From: Desulfocapsaceae bacterium
GTDB lineage: Bacteria > Desulfobacterota > Desulfobulbia > Desulfobulbales > Desulfocapsaceae
Length of the DNA: 45,540 bases
Direction of reading: 5' to 3'
NCBI GenBank assembly: GCA_030653035.1
Contig: JAUSAB010000052.1
Location: 1-45,540 of the forward strand
Shown here: in pieces, positions 15,869-24,934 of the stretch
How positions within the stretch are numbered: position 1 is the stretch's first letter
How the letters are laid out: each line of letters opens with the position of its first letter
The notes under the pieces: model-generated
Told to the model about the DNA's origin: nothing
Seen by the model: only the letters and a program-made list of their open reading frames with translations
Database searches by the model: none
Translations under genes and position numbers: made by a program

Positions 15869-17254
15869 TTAGAGTCGGGACAGAATATGCTGGTTAACCA
15901 TGGAGACACCGCTGAGCATGGAGCCGACAATACCTAAAAAACCCTGGTCGGTACCGGCAAGAAAGAGATTGTCGTAACCTATGTCGCCATCCTTTATCTT
16001 GTCAGGACAACCATAAATAGCGCCTTCTTTTTTGGCGGTAAAGCGTTCGATGGTAAGGGGGGTGAAGGTATCCTCATATACAATATGTTGGTTGAAATTA
16101 CCAATGATTTTCTCGATGGCTTTTTTCGATTGAGTAGCCGTGTCACTCTTGGCCGCAAGATAGGCAAAGCGGTCAACGGCCAGTGCCTTCCATCTGGCAT
16201 AATCAGCAAGATGAGTGGCACGGACCTCAAAGAACGAACGTGGCTCAAGTCCCTGGAAGTTTCCCGGAAAGCAGATGACGCCGCTGCAATAATCAACACG
16301 TTCTTCCGGTCGCTGATACTGGAATCTCCCGCTGGTGTTGTAAAAGATAATGGTTTTATCCTGGGGGAGAATTTCCCGACAATGGGCGGGCAGGCGGAAG
16401 ATGGATTCGACAAAGCCAAGTCGGGGCAGGGATTTGGGTAGAGGCGGCACTGTGAGAGCGGCCAGGGTCTCCTCATAGCCGATGGTTGAGAGTAGGAAAT
16501 CACATTCGATCACTTCGCCATCGGCCAGTTCCACTCCTCTTACCTTTTTATCCTGATGGATGATTCGGGCCACAGGGGCCTGTAGACGAATCTCCCCACC
16601 AAAATTCTGATACTGCTGGAGCAGAATGTCGAGGAAATCTTTGATGCTGCCATCAGGGCGGAACATGCCTTCCAAGAAAATCGCCCGGAACATGATCACA
16701 AACTGGCCCAGATCCATGTCGTTTTCCACACTGGAACCGTAATACATCAGGGGACAGAGCAGCATGTCTACCAGAAGCGGGTCGTTAAGTGTTGCGGCCA
16801 GCAGGGTTCGGGCCGAGCGAAAAGGCGCTGCCTGAAACGGGTCATATTCCTTGATGGTCTGCAGCAACCTGGTGAATCCGGGCGCACTGCTGGGGAATTT
16901 TGTCGTGATTTCGTTGTGCAATGTTTCGAAATTATTGGAGAATGTAAGGGTCTCCTGATCGGTGAAGCAGATCTCACTGGTGATCTGCTCATGAAAGGTA
17001 AAGTCTTTACGCCGCAGTTTCAGCTGACGGAGTAACCGGTTGAGCGGGGCGTTTTTGTCATGAGGTGGGGCAAAATTGGTGATGGCATGGAGGCCAGTTT
17101 CCATCAGGGAGTTGTTGCGGTAATAATAGGAGTTGAGACCACCGACGCGGGAATGTTTCTCGAGGATCAGGACGCCGGGATTGAAACGGGCAAAACGAAT
17201 TGCGGCGGCCAGTCCCGAAAGACCGCCGCCGATAATCAGCAGGGGGATGTGCAC
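15869..17254 (-). CDS. CrtI-like FAD oxidoreductase (second of two)
   Basis: The 461-residue product begins PLLIIGGGLSGLAAAIRFARF (Rossmann FAD motif) and EKHSRVGGLNSYYYRNNSLMETGLHAITNF, again the CrtI/carotene-isomerase pattern, and ends with LFLAGTDQGFLGIVGSMLSGVSM, the usual C-terminal FAD contact. It differs widely from its neighbour at 14431-15837, so it is an old paralogue with probably a different step. It starts 13 bases after the ACP gene. Substrate unknown; an ACP- or CoA-bound chain is the simplest inference from context. Confidence 0.82.
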   Translation of the reverse strand: MHIPLLIIGGGLSGLAAAIRFARFNPGVLILEKHSRVGGLNSYYYRNNSLMETGLHAITNFAPPHDKNAPLNRLLRQLKLRRKDFTFHEQITSEICFTDQETLTFSNNFETLHNEITTKFPSSAPGFTRLLQTIKEYDPFQAAPFRSARTLLAATLNDPLLVDMLLCPLMYYGSSVENDMDLGQFVIMFRAIFLEGMFRPDGSIKDFLDILLQQYQNFGGEIRLQAPVARIIHQDKKVRGVELADGEVIECDFLLSTIGYEETLAALTVPPLPKSLPRLGFVESIFRLPAHCREILPQDKTIIFYNTSGRFQYQRPEERVDYCSGVICFPGNFQGLEPRSFFEVRATHLADYARWKALAVDRFAYLAAKSDTATQSKKAIEKIIGNFNQHIVYEDTFTPLTIERFTAKKEGAIYGCPDKIKDGDIGYDNLFLAGTDQGFLGIVGSMLSGVSMVNQHILSRL

Positions 17255-17267
17255 TTTTGGGTGGTTA

Positions 17268-17519
17268 TTAGACGTTTTTGAGCATGGGTTCCAGATAGTT
17301 AACGCAGCTGTCGAGAGAGGCCAGTTGCGGATAATCCTCTTCCGGGATCTGCAGTTTATGCCGTTTGCGGAGCTCCATTACGATATCGAGAAAATCCATG
17401 GAGTCAAGGTCAAGCTGGTCGCGCAGTGGCTGGTCAGATTGCAGCGTGGCAAAATTAGCATCTTCATCTATATCTTTGATGATCTCGAGAATGAGATCCT
17501 TAATATCATCACGTGTCAT
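17268..17519 (-). CDS. Acyl carrier protein of the lipid-type cluster
   Basis: The 83-residue acidic product is an ACP with the phosphopantetheine Ser in DLDSMDFLDIVMEL (near residue 40). It would hold the growing chain for the neighbouring ketosynthase, reductase and dehydratase. The start is ATG at 17519. It is a divergent ACP (DSMDFLD in place of the common DSLDxVE), which fits a dedicated carrier. The 152 bases before it, up to the ketosynthase gene, are AT-rich, hold no gene and could contain a separate promoter. Confidence 0.92.
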   Translation of the reverse strand: MTRDDIKDLILEIIKDIDEDANFATLQSDQPLRDQLDLDSMDFLDIVMELRKRHKLQIPEEDYPQLASLDSCVNYLEPMLKNV

Positions 17520-17671
17520 GTCGGCTCCAGATTCGATCTCTCACTAAAAAGAGTGATTTTTGTATATGTTATTTCGCATAGATTAGTATGAACGAGGGTG
17601 TTTATTCAAGCAAAACATTCCTTATACCATACCTTGCCACTCTTTTTTATATATTTTTTTGAGAAAGAACG

Positions 17672-18913
17672 TTATTCCCTGTATTTTTTGACAATAATAA
17701 CGGAATTGATGCCAACCATGCCAAAAGAGTTGTTGAGAATGGTGGAGACGGACGGAAGTTGTGTCGGTTTGTTGATGACCATATTGGGTAGTTCGCATTC
17801 CGGATCAAGGTGAGTGACGTTGATGGTGGGATGGACCATGCTATCCTCAAAGGCAGGAAGATTACCGGCAAGTTCCAGGACGCCGGCGGCCCCCATGGCA
17901 TGACCAATGATGGATTTGGTGTTGTTAATATAGGGAGATGGCGCCTCACCAAAAATCTGGCGAATGGCCTTACACTCTTCAATGTCGCCCTGCCGGGTGC
18001 CAGTGGCATGGGTGTTGATGATATCAATGTCAGAAGGTTGCAGTCCGGCGCGATCAAGGGCCTGTTGCATGCATTCTGCCTGGCGTTTGTCATAGGGGAG
18101 CACAAAATCACGGGCATCGGAGTTGATGCAGTAGCCGACAATCTCTCCATAGATCTTGGCCCCGCGTTCCAGGGCCTTTTCCAGTCGTTCCAGGACATAG
18201 ATGCAAGCCCCTTCTGAAACCACAATCCCGTTTCTTGCCATATCAAAAGGCCTACAGGCCATACGCGGATCTTCAGCCTCGCCCAGTGCGCCCTGGGCCT
18301 TGAAGCTGGCAAAAATCCCAAAGGAGCCGGTCGATTCCGAGATACCGCCGGCGAGGGCCATATCCACTTCGCCCAGGCGGAGCATCTGGACGCCCTGAAT
18401 AAGGGAAGCATTGCCGGCCGCACAGGCGGCACCGATGGCGTAATGGGGGCCGGTGATGCCAAGACTCATGGTGATTTCGCCGGCGGGGTTGTTGAGAACG
18501 GTTCGGGGATTGTGGTGGTGGGTCCAGTATTTTACGTCATAATTGAACTGGCTTATGTTATAGATTTCATTTTCCGTCTCGACAGTCCCATGCTCGGTGA
18601 GGCCCACATAGACGCCAATGCGGGATCTCTTATAAAAATCGATATCAAGTGCTGCATCGGCCATGGCCTCGTGGGCACAATAGACACCAAGGCATCCTGC
18701 CCGTGTTCCCCGTTTATTTTCCTTCTTTTTCCGGTACCGGGTTTCGTCAAAGGTGCAGATCCCTGCGGGTGCCGGGCCGAAATAGCGAAGATCGATTTCT
18801 CTGATTTTGCTAGTCCCGGTCAGCAGTTGCGTACGAAAATCTTTAAGATTGTCAGCACCCGGCGCAACCAGGCCGACCCCTGTTATGACGATTCTTTGTT
18901 GATTGTAATCCAT
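17672..18913 (-). CDS. Beta-ketoacyl-ACP synthase (KAS II/FabF-like)
   Basis: The start at 18913 (MDYNQQRIVITG) gives 413 residues, the usual FabF length; a start at 19021 would add 36 non-homologous residues and would lie upstream of the likely -10 box at 18944-18949. The thiolase-fold active site is complete: Cys in GAACAAGNASL (near residue 165), His in NTHATGTRQGD (near 303) and His in SIIGHAMGAAGVLEL (near 340). It would condense malonyl-ACP with an acyl chain. It is first in the minus-strand run that continues through ACP, two FAD enzymes, reductase and dehydratase. No chain-length-factor partner is adjacent. Confidence 0.9.
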   Translation of the reverse strand: MDYNQQRIVITGVGLVAPGADNLKDFRTQLLTGTSKIREIDLRYFGPAPAGICTFDETRYRKKKENKRGTRAGCLGVYCAHEAMADAALDIDFYKRSRIGVYVGLTEHGTVETENEIYNISQFNYDVKYWTHHHNPRTVLNNPAGEITMSLGITGPHYAIGAACAAGNASLIQGVQMLRLGEVDMALAGGISESTGSFGIFASFKAQGALGEAEDPRMACRPFDMARNGIVVSEGACIYVLERLEKALERGAKIYGEIVGYCINSDARDFVLPYDKRQAECMQQALDRAGLQPSDIDIINTHATGTRQGDIEECKAIRQIFGEAPSPYINNTKSIIGHAMGAAGVLELAGNLPAFEDSMVHPTINVTHLDPECELPNMVINKPTQLPSVSTILNNSFGMVGINSVIIVKKYRE

Positions 18914-18943
18914 GATGGTTGATTGACGAATGGAGGTGAGCTT

Positions 18944-18949
18944 ATTATA
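18944..18949 (-). promoter_or_regulatory. Possible -10 box of the lipid-type cluster
   Basis: A perfect TATAAT on the minus strand lies 31 bases before the ketosynthase ATG at 18913. The matching -35 region is poor (ATTCAA at 17 bases), so this is a tentative promoter. If used, it excludes the longer upstream start of the ketosynthase. Confidence 0.35.
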
Positions 18950-19091
18950 AATAGGTTGAGTTGTCGTTGAATTCACAGGCTGTAACCCTTTATCTTTAGG
19001 ATATATTGCTTGAGAATTCAAGAGGAATGCAGGGCGTTTTGGAAAAAGTACTCCTTGTTGGAGAGGGAATTTTGTTTTTTTGGAGGGGAAA

Positions 19092-20009
19092 ATGGATAGT
19101 TCAGTCTATGATGTGGTGATTATCGGTGCCGGACCGGCCGGGATTCAGGCGGCGATTCATGCGGTTCGCAAGAAATGCAGGGTCCTGCTGCTGGGCCGGA
19201 TTGAACGGAGTTCGCTCTATTCTGCCCATGTGGAAAATTATGCCTGTGTGGAAGGGGTCAAAAGTGGTCAGGAATTGCTGGAGGCAGGCATTGCCCAGGT
19301 CAGGAGGTTTGGGGCCGAGTTGATGGAGGATGATGTCTTGAAGATCCACCAGCAAGAGGCACTTTTTGTCCTTGATCTGGAAGGCGGGGTTGCGATTACC
19401 AGCCGCACGGTTATCTTTGCCACCGGCACGGCCAGAAAGAAACTGAAGGTCCCGGGTGAAAAGGAACTGGCTGGCCGCGGCGTTTCCTATTGTGTGGATT
19501 GTGATGCCAATTTTTACCGGAAGGCCACGGTCGCGGTTGTTGGTAATGCCAGTGCCGCCGTTCATGGGGCCTTGACCCTGACCGGCTATGCTGCACAGGT
19601 CTATCTGGTCAGTCGGGAACTGGTGGCCTCGGCCGATCTTCTGGCAAAGCTGAAAAATTCCGCGGTCGAACTCCTGTCAGGAACATGGGTCAAGGCGATT
19701 CAGGGTGAGAAGGGTGTCCAGTCCATTCTCCTGGAAAACGGGAATGAGGTGGCCGTCGATGGTGTCTTTATCGAGCTTGGGGCCAAGGGGGCCATGGAGT
19801 TGGCCCTGGAGATCGGGGTCCAGCTTGATATGGATACCATGACCCATATCGACACCAACAAGCTGACCGAGACTAATGTCCCTGGGGTTTATGGGGCCGG
19901 AGATATTACCGGCCTTCCCTATCAGATGGCCAAGGCCGTTGGTGAGGGCTGTGTTGCAGGTATGGAGGCGGCTAATTATGCCCGGAAACAAAAGGGTGAA
20001 GGGGTATAG
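19092..20009 (+). CDS. Thioredoxin-reductase-like FAD/NAD(P) oxidoreductase
   Basis: The ATG at 19092 follows GGAGGGG and gives 305 residues. The fold is that of low-molecular-weight thioredoxin reductases: GAGPAGIQAAIHA (FAD) near residue 11, FATGTARKKLKVPG near 110, a redox-type CVDCD pair near 134, a second nucleotide-binding segment (VAVVGNASAAVHGAL) near 150, and GVYGAGDITGLPYQMAKAVGEG near 270. The second motif is unusual (GNASAAV where G-x-G-x-x-A/G is usual), so NADPH use is uncertain. It lies 68 bases before rubrerythrin, in the same direction, and may supply electrons to a peroxide-defence system; that pairing is inference. Confidence 0.82.
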   Translation: MDSSVYDVVIIGAGPAGIQAAIHAVRKKCRVLLLGRIERSSLYSAHVENYACVEGVKSGQELLEAGIAQVRRFGAELMEDDVLKIHQQEALFVLDLEGGVAITSRTVIFATGTARKKLKVPGEKELAGRGVSYCVDCDANFYRKATVAVVGNASAAVHGALTLTGYAAQVYLVSRELVASADLLAKLKNSAVELLSGTWVKAIQGEKGVQSILLENGNEVAVDGVFIELGAKGAMELALEIGVQLDMDTMTHIDTNKLTETNVPGVYGAGDITGLPYQMAKAVGEGCVAGMEAANYARKQKGEGV

Positions 20010-20077
20010 CTTCTCGCACTTTTTATCATTGTTCACCGTTGCAGTCCCAAACAATCTTTTTTCCAAGGAGGAAAATT

Positions 20078-20578
20078 ATGCCATCAACCACAGAAAATCT
20101 TCTACATGCCTTTGCCGGTGAAAGTCAGGCCAATCAGAAATACCGGGCCTTTGCCAAAAAAGCGGAAAAAGAAGGTTTTGCCAATATCGCCCGGTTGTTC
20201 CGAACTACCGCCGAGGCCGAGCGGATCCATGCCGAAGGCCATCTCAAGGCCTTGGACAAGGTCGGTTCCACCATCGATAACCTGCAGGAAGCCATTCATG
20301 GCGAGACCCATGAGTTTCAGGACATGTATCCGCCCATGGTTGAACAGGCAGAGGCCGAGGGCCACAAGGCCAAGGTCATGTTCAAGTTTGCGGTCAAGGC
20401 TGAGGCCGTTCATGCCGCACTCTATGCCAAGGCCCTGGAGGCGGTAAAAAATGGCGTAGATCTGGAGGTAACTGAATTTTATCTCTGCCCGGTCTGCGGC
20501 CACATCGAATTTGGCGCTCCCCCGGAGAAGTGTCCGATTTGTGGCGCCAAAAAGCATATCTTCGAACAGATCAGCTAA
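20078..20578 (+). CDS. rbr: Rubrerythrin
   Basis: ATG 20078 is preceded by AAGGAGG at 6-7 bases and gives 166 residues. The N-terminal ferritin-like four-helix bundle shows the diiron ligands (AGESQANQKY; EAERIHAEGH; AEAVHAALY), and the C-terminal rubredoxin-like Fe site is CPVCG and CPICG with a 12-residue spacer. Rubrerythrin reduces hydrogen peroxide in the cytoplasm of anaerobes. It shares direction with the flavoprotein gene upstream. Confidence 0.96.
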   Translation: MPSTTENLLHAFAGESQANQKYRAFAKKAEKEGFANIARLFRTTAEAERIHAEGHLKALDKVGSTIDNLQEAIHGETHEFQDMYPPMVEQAEAEGHKAKVMFKFAVKAEAVHAALYAKALEAVKNGVDLEVTEFYLCPVCGHIEFGAPPEKCPICGAKKHIFEQIS

Positions 20579-20606
20579 TGCTTATCCCACTATCAGTTTT
20601 CCTCTT

Positions 20607-20644
20607 TCATTTTTCCAGAGGCTGAATGGCCTCTGGAAAAATGA
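20607..20644. terminator. Bidirectional terminator between rubrerythrin and surE
   Basis: TCATTTTTCCAGAGGC (20607-20622) pairs with GCCTCTGGAAAAATGA (20629-20644) around a 6-base loop, a 16-base perfect stem. The A/T ends of the stem act as U tracts in either direction. It lies between the convergent rubrerythrin and surE genes. Confidence 0.75.
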
Positions 20645-20646
20645 GA

Positions 20647-21465
20647 TTATTCCCTGCAGCTATCCGTTTGCCAGTCTCTTTGCCATTCCCAGTTTCCTTT
20701 GCCGGTTTTCCGTTCCAGTGCCCAATTGTTTTTGAGGTAGTCCAGTCCGGCGTGATTAGTCAGATCAAGATGGATGGGTGTGACTGAGATATATCCAGCA
20801 CTGATCGCGTTGGCGTCGGTATCCTCGTCCGGGTCGAGATGAGGGGTGCCGCCTCCTATCCAGTAATGTTTCCGTCCCCAGGGATCCAGAGTCTCCTGGA
20901 TCGAGTTTTGCCACAGTCTACGTCCCTGACGGGTAACCTTGACCCCGAGGATCGTTTCCACTGCCGGGATATTGGCATTGAGAAGGGTGTTTTCGGGCAG
21001 CCCTTTTTCAATGATGGTCCTGGCAAGCCAGGCGGCTACATGTCCGGCAGTCGTAAAATCGTAAGGATGGGTTCCGGCCAGGGAAACCGCCAGGGAGGGA
21101 ACACCATACATGGTTCCTTCCACGGCCGCTGACACTGTTCCGGAATAGGCAATATCATCACCGAGATTGGGGCCGGGATTGATTCCCGAGACCAGAAGGA
21201 CCGGCCGTTGATTGAGAATCTTGTTCAAGCCGATGGCCACGCAATCAGTGGGGGTGCCGTCCAGTGAGTATAGATCCTCCTCAATCCTGGTGACCTTCAA
21301 GGGACGATTCATGGTCAAGGAGTGTGATACAGCCGAATTATCCCGGTCGGGGGCGATGATCACACAATGGGCCAGGGGACGAAGGACGCAAGCCAGAACC
21401 TGAAGGCCAGGGCTATGGATTCCATCGTCATTGGTGATGAGAATAAGCGGCATTTTAGTTGTCAT
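20647..21465 (-). CDS. surE: SurE 5'/3'-nucleotidase
   Basis: The 272-residue product has the SurE metal motif at the N-terminus (LITNDDGIHSPG), the APDRDNSAVSHSLT motif near residue 40 and VSGINPGPNLGDDIAYSGTVSAAVEG near 92-118, which complete the active site. It removes phosphate from nucleotides and is linked to survival in stationary phase. An internal ATG (codon 5) is an equally good start. It begins 5 bases after the histidine kinase gene. Confidence 0.95.
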   Translation of the reverse strand: MTTKMPLILITNDDGIHSPGLQVLACVLRPLAHCVIIAPDRDNSAVSHSLTMNRPLKVTRIEEDLYSLDGTPTDCVAIGLNKILNQRPVLLVSGINPGPNLGDDIAYSGTVSAAVEGTMYGVPSLAVSLAGTHPYDFTTAGHVAAWLARTIIEKGLPENTLLNANIPAVETILGVKVTRQGRRLWQNSIQETLDPWGRKHYWIGGGTPHLDPDEDTDANAISAGYISVTPIHLDLTNHAGLDYLKNNWALERKTGKGNWEWQRDWQTDSCRE

Positions 21466-21470
21466 CTGGG

Positions 21471-23186
21471 TCAGGGCAGGGGGAGGCGTACAGTAAACAG
21501 GGCGCCTCCCAGTTCGGAGCGTCCTACCTCAATAGTGCCATGATGGGCCATGACGATCTGTTTGACAATGGCCAGCCCAAGGCCGGTTCCATCGACTCGT
21601 TTGGTAAAAAATGGTTCAAAGATTTTTTCCCTGTTTTCTTCCTCAATGCCGGTCCCATTATCGCCAAAGCTCAGGATGATTTCTTCCTGATCCTCGGAGA
21701 CGTTCAACTCTTCAGCCTCGATTCGGATAAGCTCTGCACCCTGAGGACAAAAGGGCAGGGCATTATGGAGAAGATGGTTAAGAACTGTGAAGATCTGATG
21801 CTGGTCTGCCCAGAGTGAACAACTGGGATCGATCTCGACCTGGATGGTGCAACTGGCCGGCCAGAGGGGATCTGCCTTGCTGACCTGGAGGACTTCATCC
21901 AGACATTTCCTGAGGGTAAACCATTCGCGTTCCGTTGATTCCGGTCTGGCAAATTTCAAAAAATCAGCAATGGTGTGAGTCAGGCGGTTTGATTCGCGAA
22001 GGATGATATTAATGAGTACCTTGTTAGTTTTGTGCTCTGGAGAATCGTCCTGAGTGAACTCATGGGCAAGAACCTGAGCAGAACCGGAGATGGCGGCAAG
22101 CGGGTTTCTGAAATCATGGGCAATGCCGGCGCTGATCCGACCTATGGCCGCCAGTTTTTCTGCCTGACGCATCTGTTGTTCCAGACGCTCTACTTCACTG
22201 ATATCCTGAATGGTCAAGATCTTGCAACTCTGGCACTGGTGCGCCTCACGTTCATTACTTGCGGGCTGTGCTGGTAATTGCAGCTTGGCACAGGAGTAAC
22301 CCACCCTGATTCCAACACCATCCTGACGAACAAGATCGGCGGTAAGGCGTGAACCGTTGTTATTGAGATTCAGGGTGGGAAAGAGTCGGGAAAAAAGATG
22401 TCCAGTGAGGTCTGCCGGCAGGTAGCCGGTGATGCGGCCAATCGCGTTGTTGGCGGATGTGATCTGGTTGTGATCATCAATGGTGATAATGCCGGTGGCA
22501 ATATCATCAAAAATCTGCTTGTAGAGCAGCGACAGGCTATCCAGACTTTTAACTGTATCAGACAATGCGGCCTCTGTTTTGAGCAGTCGGCGGGCAAAAA
22601 TAGCGCTGAGGATGGCTGCCAGAAAAAATGTCAATCCCAGCACAGCAAAATAATTGATACTGGTAAACAGGTTCTGGACTCTAAAAAAATCGTAGCGGTC
22701 AAGAAAAGCTGGATAGATTCTCATCTGTTCAAGCCCAAGGACCAAGGCGTATTGCAGGCTGGCAGCAGCTGCCGCGATCAGCCCGCCTTTACGGGGAAAG
22801 ATCAGGCCGCCTGCAATAATGGGGAAAAAGTAGAGAGGAGAAAAGGCAGAGTGTGAGGAGCCGGTGGCATAGACCAGGAGGGTGACAAAAAAGATGTCCA
22901 GTTGATTCTGGAGAAGACCAAAATGGTGAATATTTTTCTTGCCGGTCAAAAGAAAAAAAGCTGAACCAATGGCTGAGAGATAGACGCAGCAAATAAAGAA
23001 AAGGAGCCAGTAATAGGGCGGCAGGATGATCTCAAGCTGACCACTCTGGAGAAAGACACTGATTCCGAGGAGCAGGGTATAGAGAATAACCCTTAGGAAA
23101 AGCATCCACAGAAGCTGACCCTTTAGCAGGTTATCCGGGGAGGTCCCGTTTTGGTGGGGCCGGGTGATGATGGTCTTGAAATCCAT
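21471..23186 (-). CDS. Membrane sensor histidine kinase with PAS domain (PilS/AtoS type)
   Basis: The 571-residue product has an N-terminal membrane block of about six helices (residues 25-215, for example VILYTLLLGISVFL and NYFAVLGLTFFLAAILSAIFA), a PAS domain (about 225-330, DDIATGIITIDDHNQITSANNAIGRITGY pattern), a HisKA domain with the phospho-acceptor His in GIAHDFRNPLAAISG (near 358) and a HATPase domain (N box LNHLLHNALPFCP, G boxes FGDNGTGI and GTGLGLAI). It would signal to the sigma-54 regulator encoded 44 bases upstream. The six-helix plus PAS layout is like PilS, but no pilin gene is nearby, so the stimulus and targets are open. Confidence 0.88.
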   Translation of the reverse strand: MDFKTIITRPHQNGTSPDNLLKGQLLWMLFLRVILYTLLLGISVFLQSGQLEIILPPYYWLLFFICCVYLSAIGSAFFLLTGKKNIHHFGLLQNQLDIFFVTLLVYATGSSHSAFSPLYFFPIIAGGLIFPRKGGLIAAAAASLQYALVLGLEQMRIYPAFLDRYDFFRVQNLFTSINYFAVLGLTFFLAAILSAIFARRLLKTEAALSDTVKSLDSLSLLYKQIFDDIATGIITIDDHNQITSANNAIGRITGYLPADLTGHLFSRLFPTLNLNNNGSRLTADLVRQDGVGIRVGYSCAKLQLPAQPASNEREAHQCQSCKILTIQDISEVERLEQQMRQAEKLAAIGRISAGIAHDFRNPLAAISGSAQVLAHEFTQDDSPEHKTNKVLINIILRESNRLTHTIADFLKFARPESTEREWFTLRKCLDEVLQVSKADPLWPASCTIQVEIDPSCSLWADQHQIFTVLNHLLHNALPFCPQGAELIRIEAEELNVSEDQEEIILSFGDNGTGIEEENREKIFEPFFTKRVDGTGLGLAIVKQIVMAHHGTIEVGRSELGGALFTVRLPLP

Positions 23187-23230
23187 GATATCTGCTCAGC
23201 TTGAGTGTCTGATGATTTAAAGGATGTTCG

Positions 23231-24610
23231 TTACGCATCTTCAACGCCATATTTCTGGATCTTGTAGCGCAAAGAACGGAAGCTGATGCGCAGCAATTCT
23301 GCTGCCCGCATCCGGGAGTGGTTGCTTTTTTCCAGGGCAAAACAGATGATTCTCTTTTCCAGGTCATTAATAACCTCGTCCAGGCCACGTTCAAAAAGCT
23401 CTTCCTTGCTGGCTACGGCCTGAAACAGGGGATCGGCTCCATTCTTGTCCCTCTTTTCCGATCGGTGCGCCGACAGGGTCAAACTTTCCGGCAGGATAAT
23501 GTTGGAGCTTTCAAGGGCAACCCCACGCTCAATGATGTTCTCCAGCTCCCGGACATTGCCGGGAAAATCATAGTCCATGAGGACCTGCATCCCGTACGAG
23601 GAGATCTCCTGGACCTTTTTCCCCAGTAATCGTGAATGCTTTTGCAGAAAATGGTTGACCAGCAGCGGCACGTCACCCTTGCGTTCCCGCAGTGGGGGCA
23701 TGCGAATGGGCACCACCGCCAGCCTATAGAAAAGATCCTCGCGGAAGCGCCCGGCGATAATCTCGTCTTCAAGCACACGGTTGGTGGCCGCGATAATGCG
23801 GACATTGACCCGTTCGATTCGGGTTGAGCCCACAGGTTTAACCTCCCGTTCTTGGAGGACCCTGAGCAACTTGGTCTGGATAATGGGGGTCAGTTCGCCG
23901 ATCTCATCGAGAAAGGCCGTACCGTTATTGGCCAGTTGGAAAAGGCCGGGCTTGTCATTGATGGCCCCGGTGAAGGCACCCTTGACATGGCCAAAGAGTT
24001 CACTTTCCATGAGATCTGCAGGAATAGCGCTGCAGGTGATGGGGACAAAAGGTTGGTCGGCCACCTTGCTGTGCTGGTGGATTGCCTGGGCTACAAGTTC
24101 CTTGCCGGTGCCTGATTCGCCATAGATGATGACATTGGCAGGTGTCGGGGCAACGCGCTGGATCAGATCAAAAATCTTGACCATCTCCTGACTTTTGCCA
24201 ATGATATTGGGAAAGGCATCGGCGGCAGAGGGGCCAGAGGATTCGAAGCTCTTGCGAGCAGTGGCTGAGCGGATGACATTTTTGATCTCGGCCACATTAA
24301 ACGGTTTGCTGATATAGTCAAAGGCCCCGTCTTTCATGGCGGCAACCGCGTCATCAGGGGAGACAAAGGCAGTGATCAGGATTACAGGCAGGGCTGGATA
24401 CTTGCCCTTGATGCTGTGCAGCAGATCAAGACCGTCAATGCCGGGCATGCGGATGTCGCTGATGACCAGATCGAAGGTCTTGCCTCCCAGGCAACGGAGG
24501 GCGCTGTCGCCGTCACCACGCGCCTCGACCTCGTACCCTTCTTTCTGCAGCAGGATTGTGAGGAAATCCCGCATGCTTTGCTCGTCGTCAACAATCAGGA
24601 TTGAGATCAT
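23231..24610 (-). CDS. Sigma-54-dependent response regulator (NtrC/PilR type)
   Basis: The 459-residue product has a receiver domain with phospho-acceptor Asp52 ([10 protein letters not shown]), an AAA+ domain with Walker [13 protein letters not shown] near 170 and the sigma-54 contact loop GAFTGA near 215, and a C-terminal Fis-type helix-turn-helix ([25 protein letters not shown]). It activates promoters with RNA polymerase-sigma54. The regulator precedes the kinase gene, the reverse of pilSR. Its start overlaps the GIY-YIG gene by 23 bases. I could not identify a convincing -24/-12 promoter target in the window. Confidence 0.92.
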   Translation of the reverse strand: MISILIVDDEQSMRDFLTILLQKEGYEVEARGDGDSALRCLGGKTFDLVISDIRMPGIDGLDLLHSIKGKYPALPVILITAFVSPDDAVAAMKDGAFDYISKPFNVAEIKNVIRSATARKSFESSGPSAADAFPNIIGKSQEMVKIFDLIQRVAPTPANVIIYGESGTGKELVAQAIHQHSKVADQPFVPITCSAIPADLMESELFGHVKGAFTGAINDKPGLFQLANNGTAFLDEIGELTPIIQTKLLRVLQEREVKPVGSTRIERVNVRIIAATNRVLEDEIIAGRFREDLFYRLAVVPIRMPPLRERKGDVPLLVNHFLQKHSRLLGKKVQEISSYGMQVLMDYDFPGNVRELENIIERGVALESSNIILPESLTLSAHRSEKRDKNGADPLFQAVASKEELFERGLDEVINDLEKRIICFALEKSNHSRMRAAELLRISFRSLRYKIQKYGVEDA

Positions 24611-24899
24611 GGGGGGGAGCCTCGTAATAAGGGTTCAAAGAGGTTTTCTCTTGTTGCGCCAGCAATTGGCCCTTCTCGGAGATCTTGAGTTTTTTGATAC
24701 GTGATTCACGACTAGTGGCGGCAGATCTGGATGCTGCCTGTTCACAATAGACAAGTGCGACTGGTCGGCGTGACTTGGTATATCGCGCCCCTTTTTGCCC
24801 GGAGTTATGTTCCAGAAGGCGTCTTTCCAGGTTTGTGGTGATGCCGGTATAGAGGGTGTTATCATTGCAGCGGACGATATAGATATACCAAGAATCCAT
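24588..24899 (-). CDS. GIY-YIG domain protein (UPF0213/YhbQ-like)
   Basis: The 103-residue product has the GIY-YIG pattern WYIYIVRCNDNTLYTGITTNLERRLLEHN at its N-terminus, with the Tyr pairs and Arg expected of this nuclease superfamily, and GARYTKSRRPVALVYCE following. The family of stand-alone small GIY-YIG proteins is widespread; roles in DNA repair or RNA processing are proposed but not settled. Its end overlaps the response regulator start by 23 bases. No transposon signs are seen around it. Confidence 0.85.
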   Translation of the reverse strand: MDSWYIYIVRCNDNTLYTGITTNLERRLLEHNSGQKGARYTKSRRPVALVYCEQAASRSAATSRESRIKKLKISEKGQLLAQQEKTSLNPYYEAPPHDLNPDC

Positions 24900-24934
24900 A
24901 TCTGCCGTTTCAAGCTAAGGGGAATATAAACCTG

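Noticed and set aside
14431-17254. The two CrtI-like genes as a recent tandem duplication
   Set aside because: The proteins share only the general FAD motifs; they are too different for a recent duplication.
18914-19021. Longer ketosynthase start at 19021
   Set aside because: The added 36 residues are not family-like and lie upstream of a TATAAT box that fits the shorter start.
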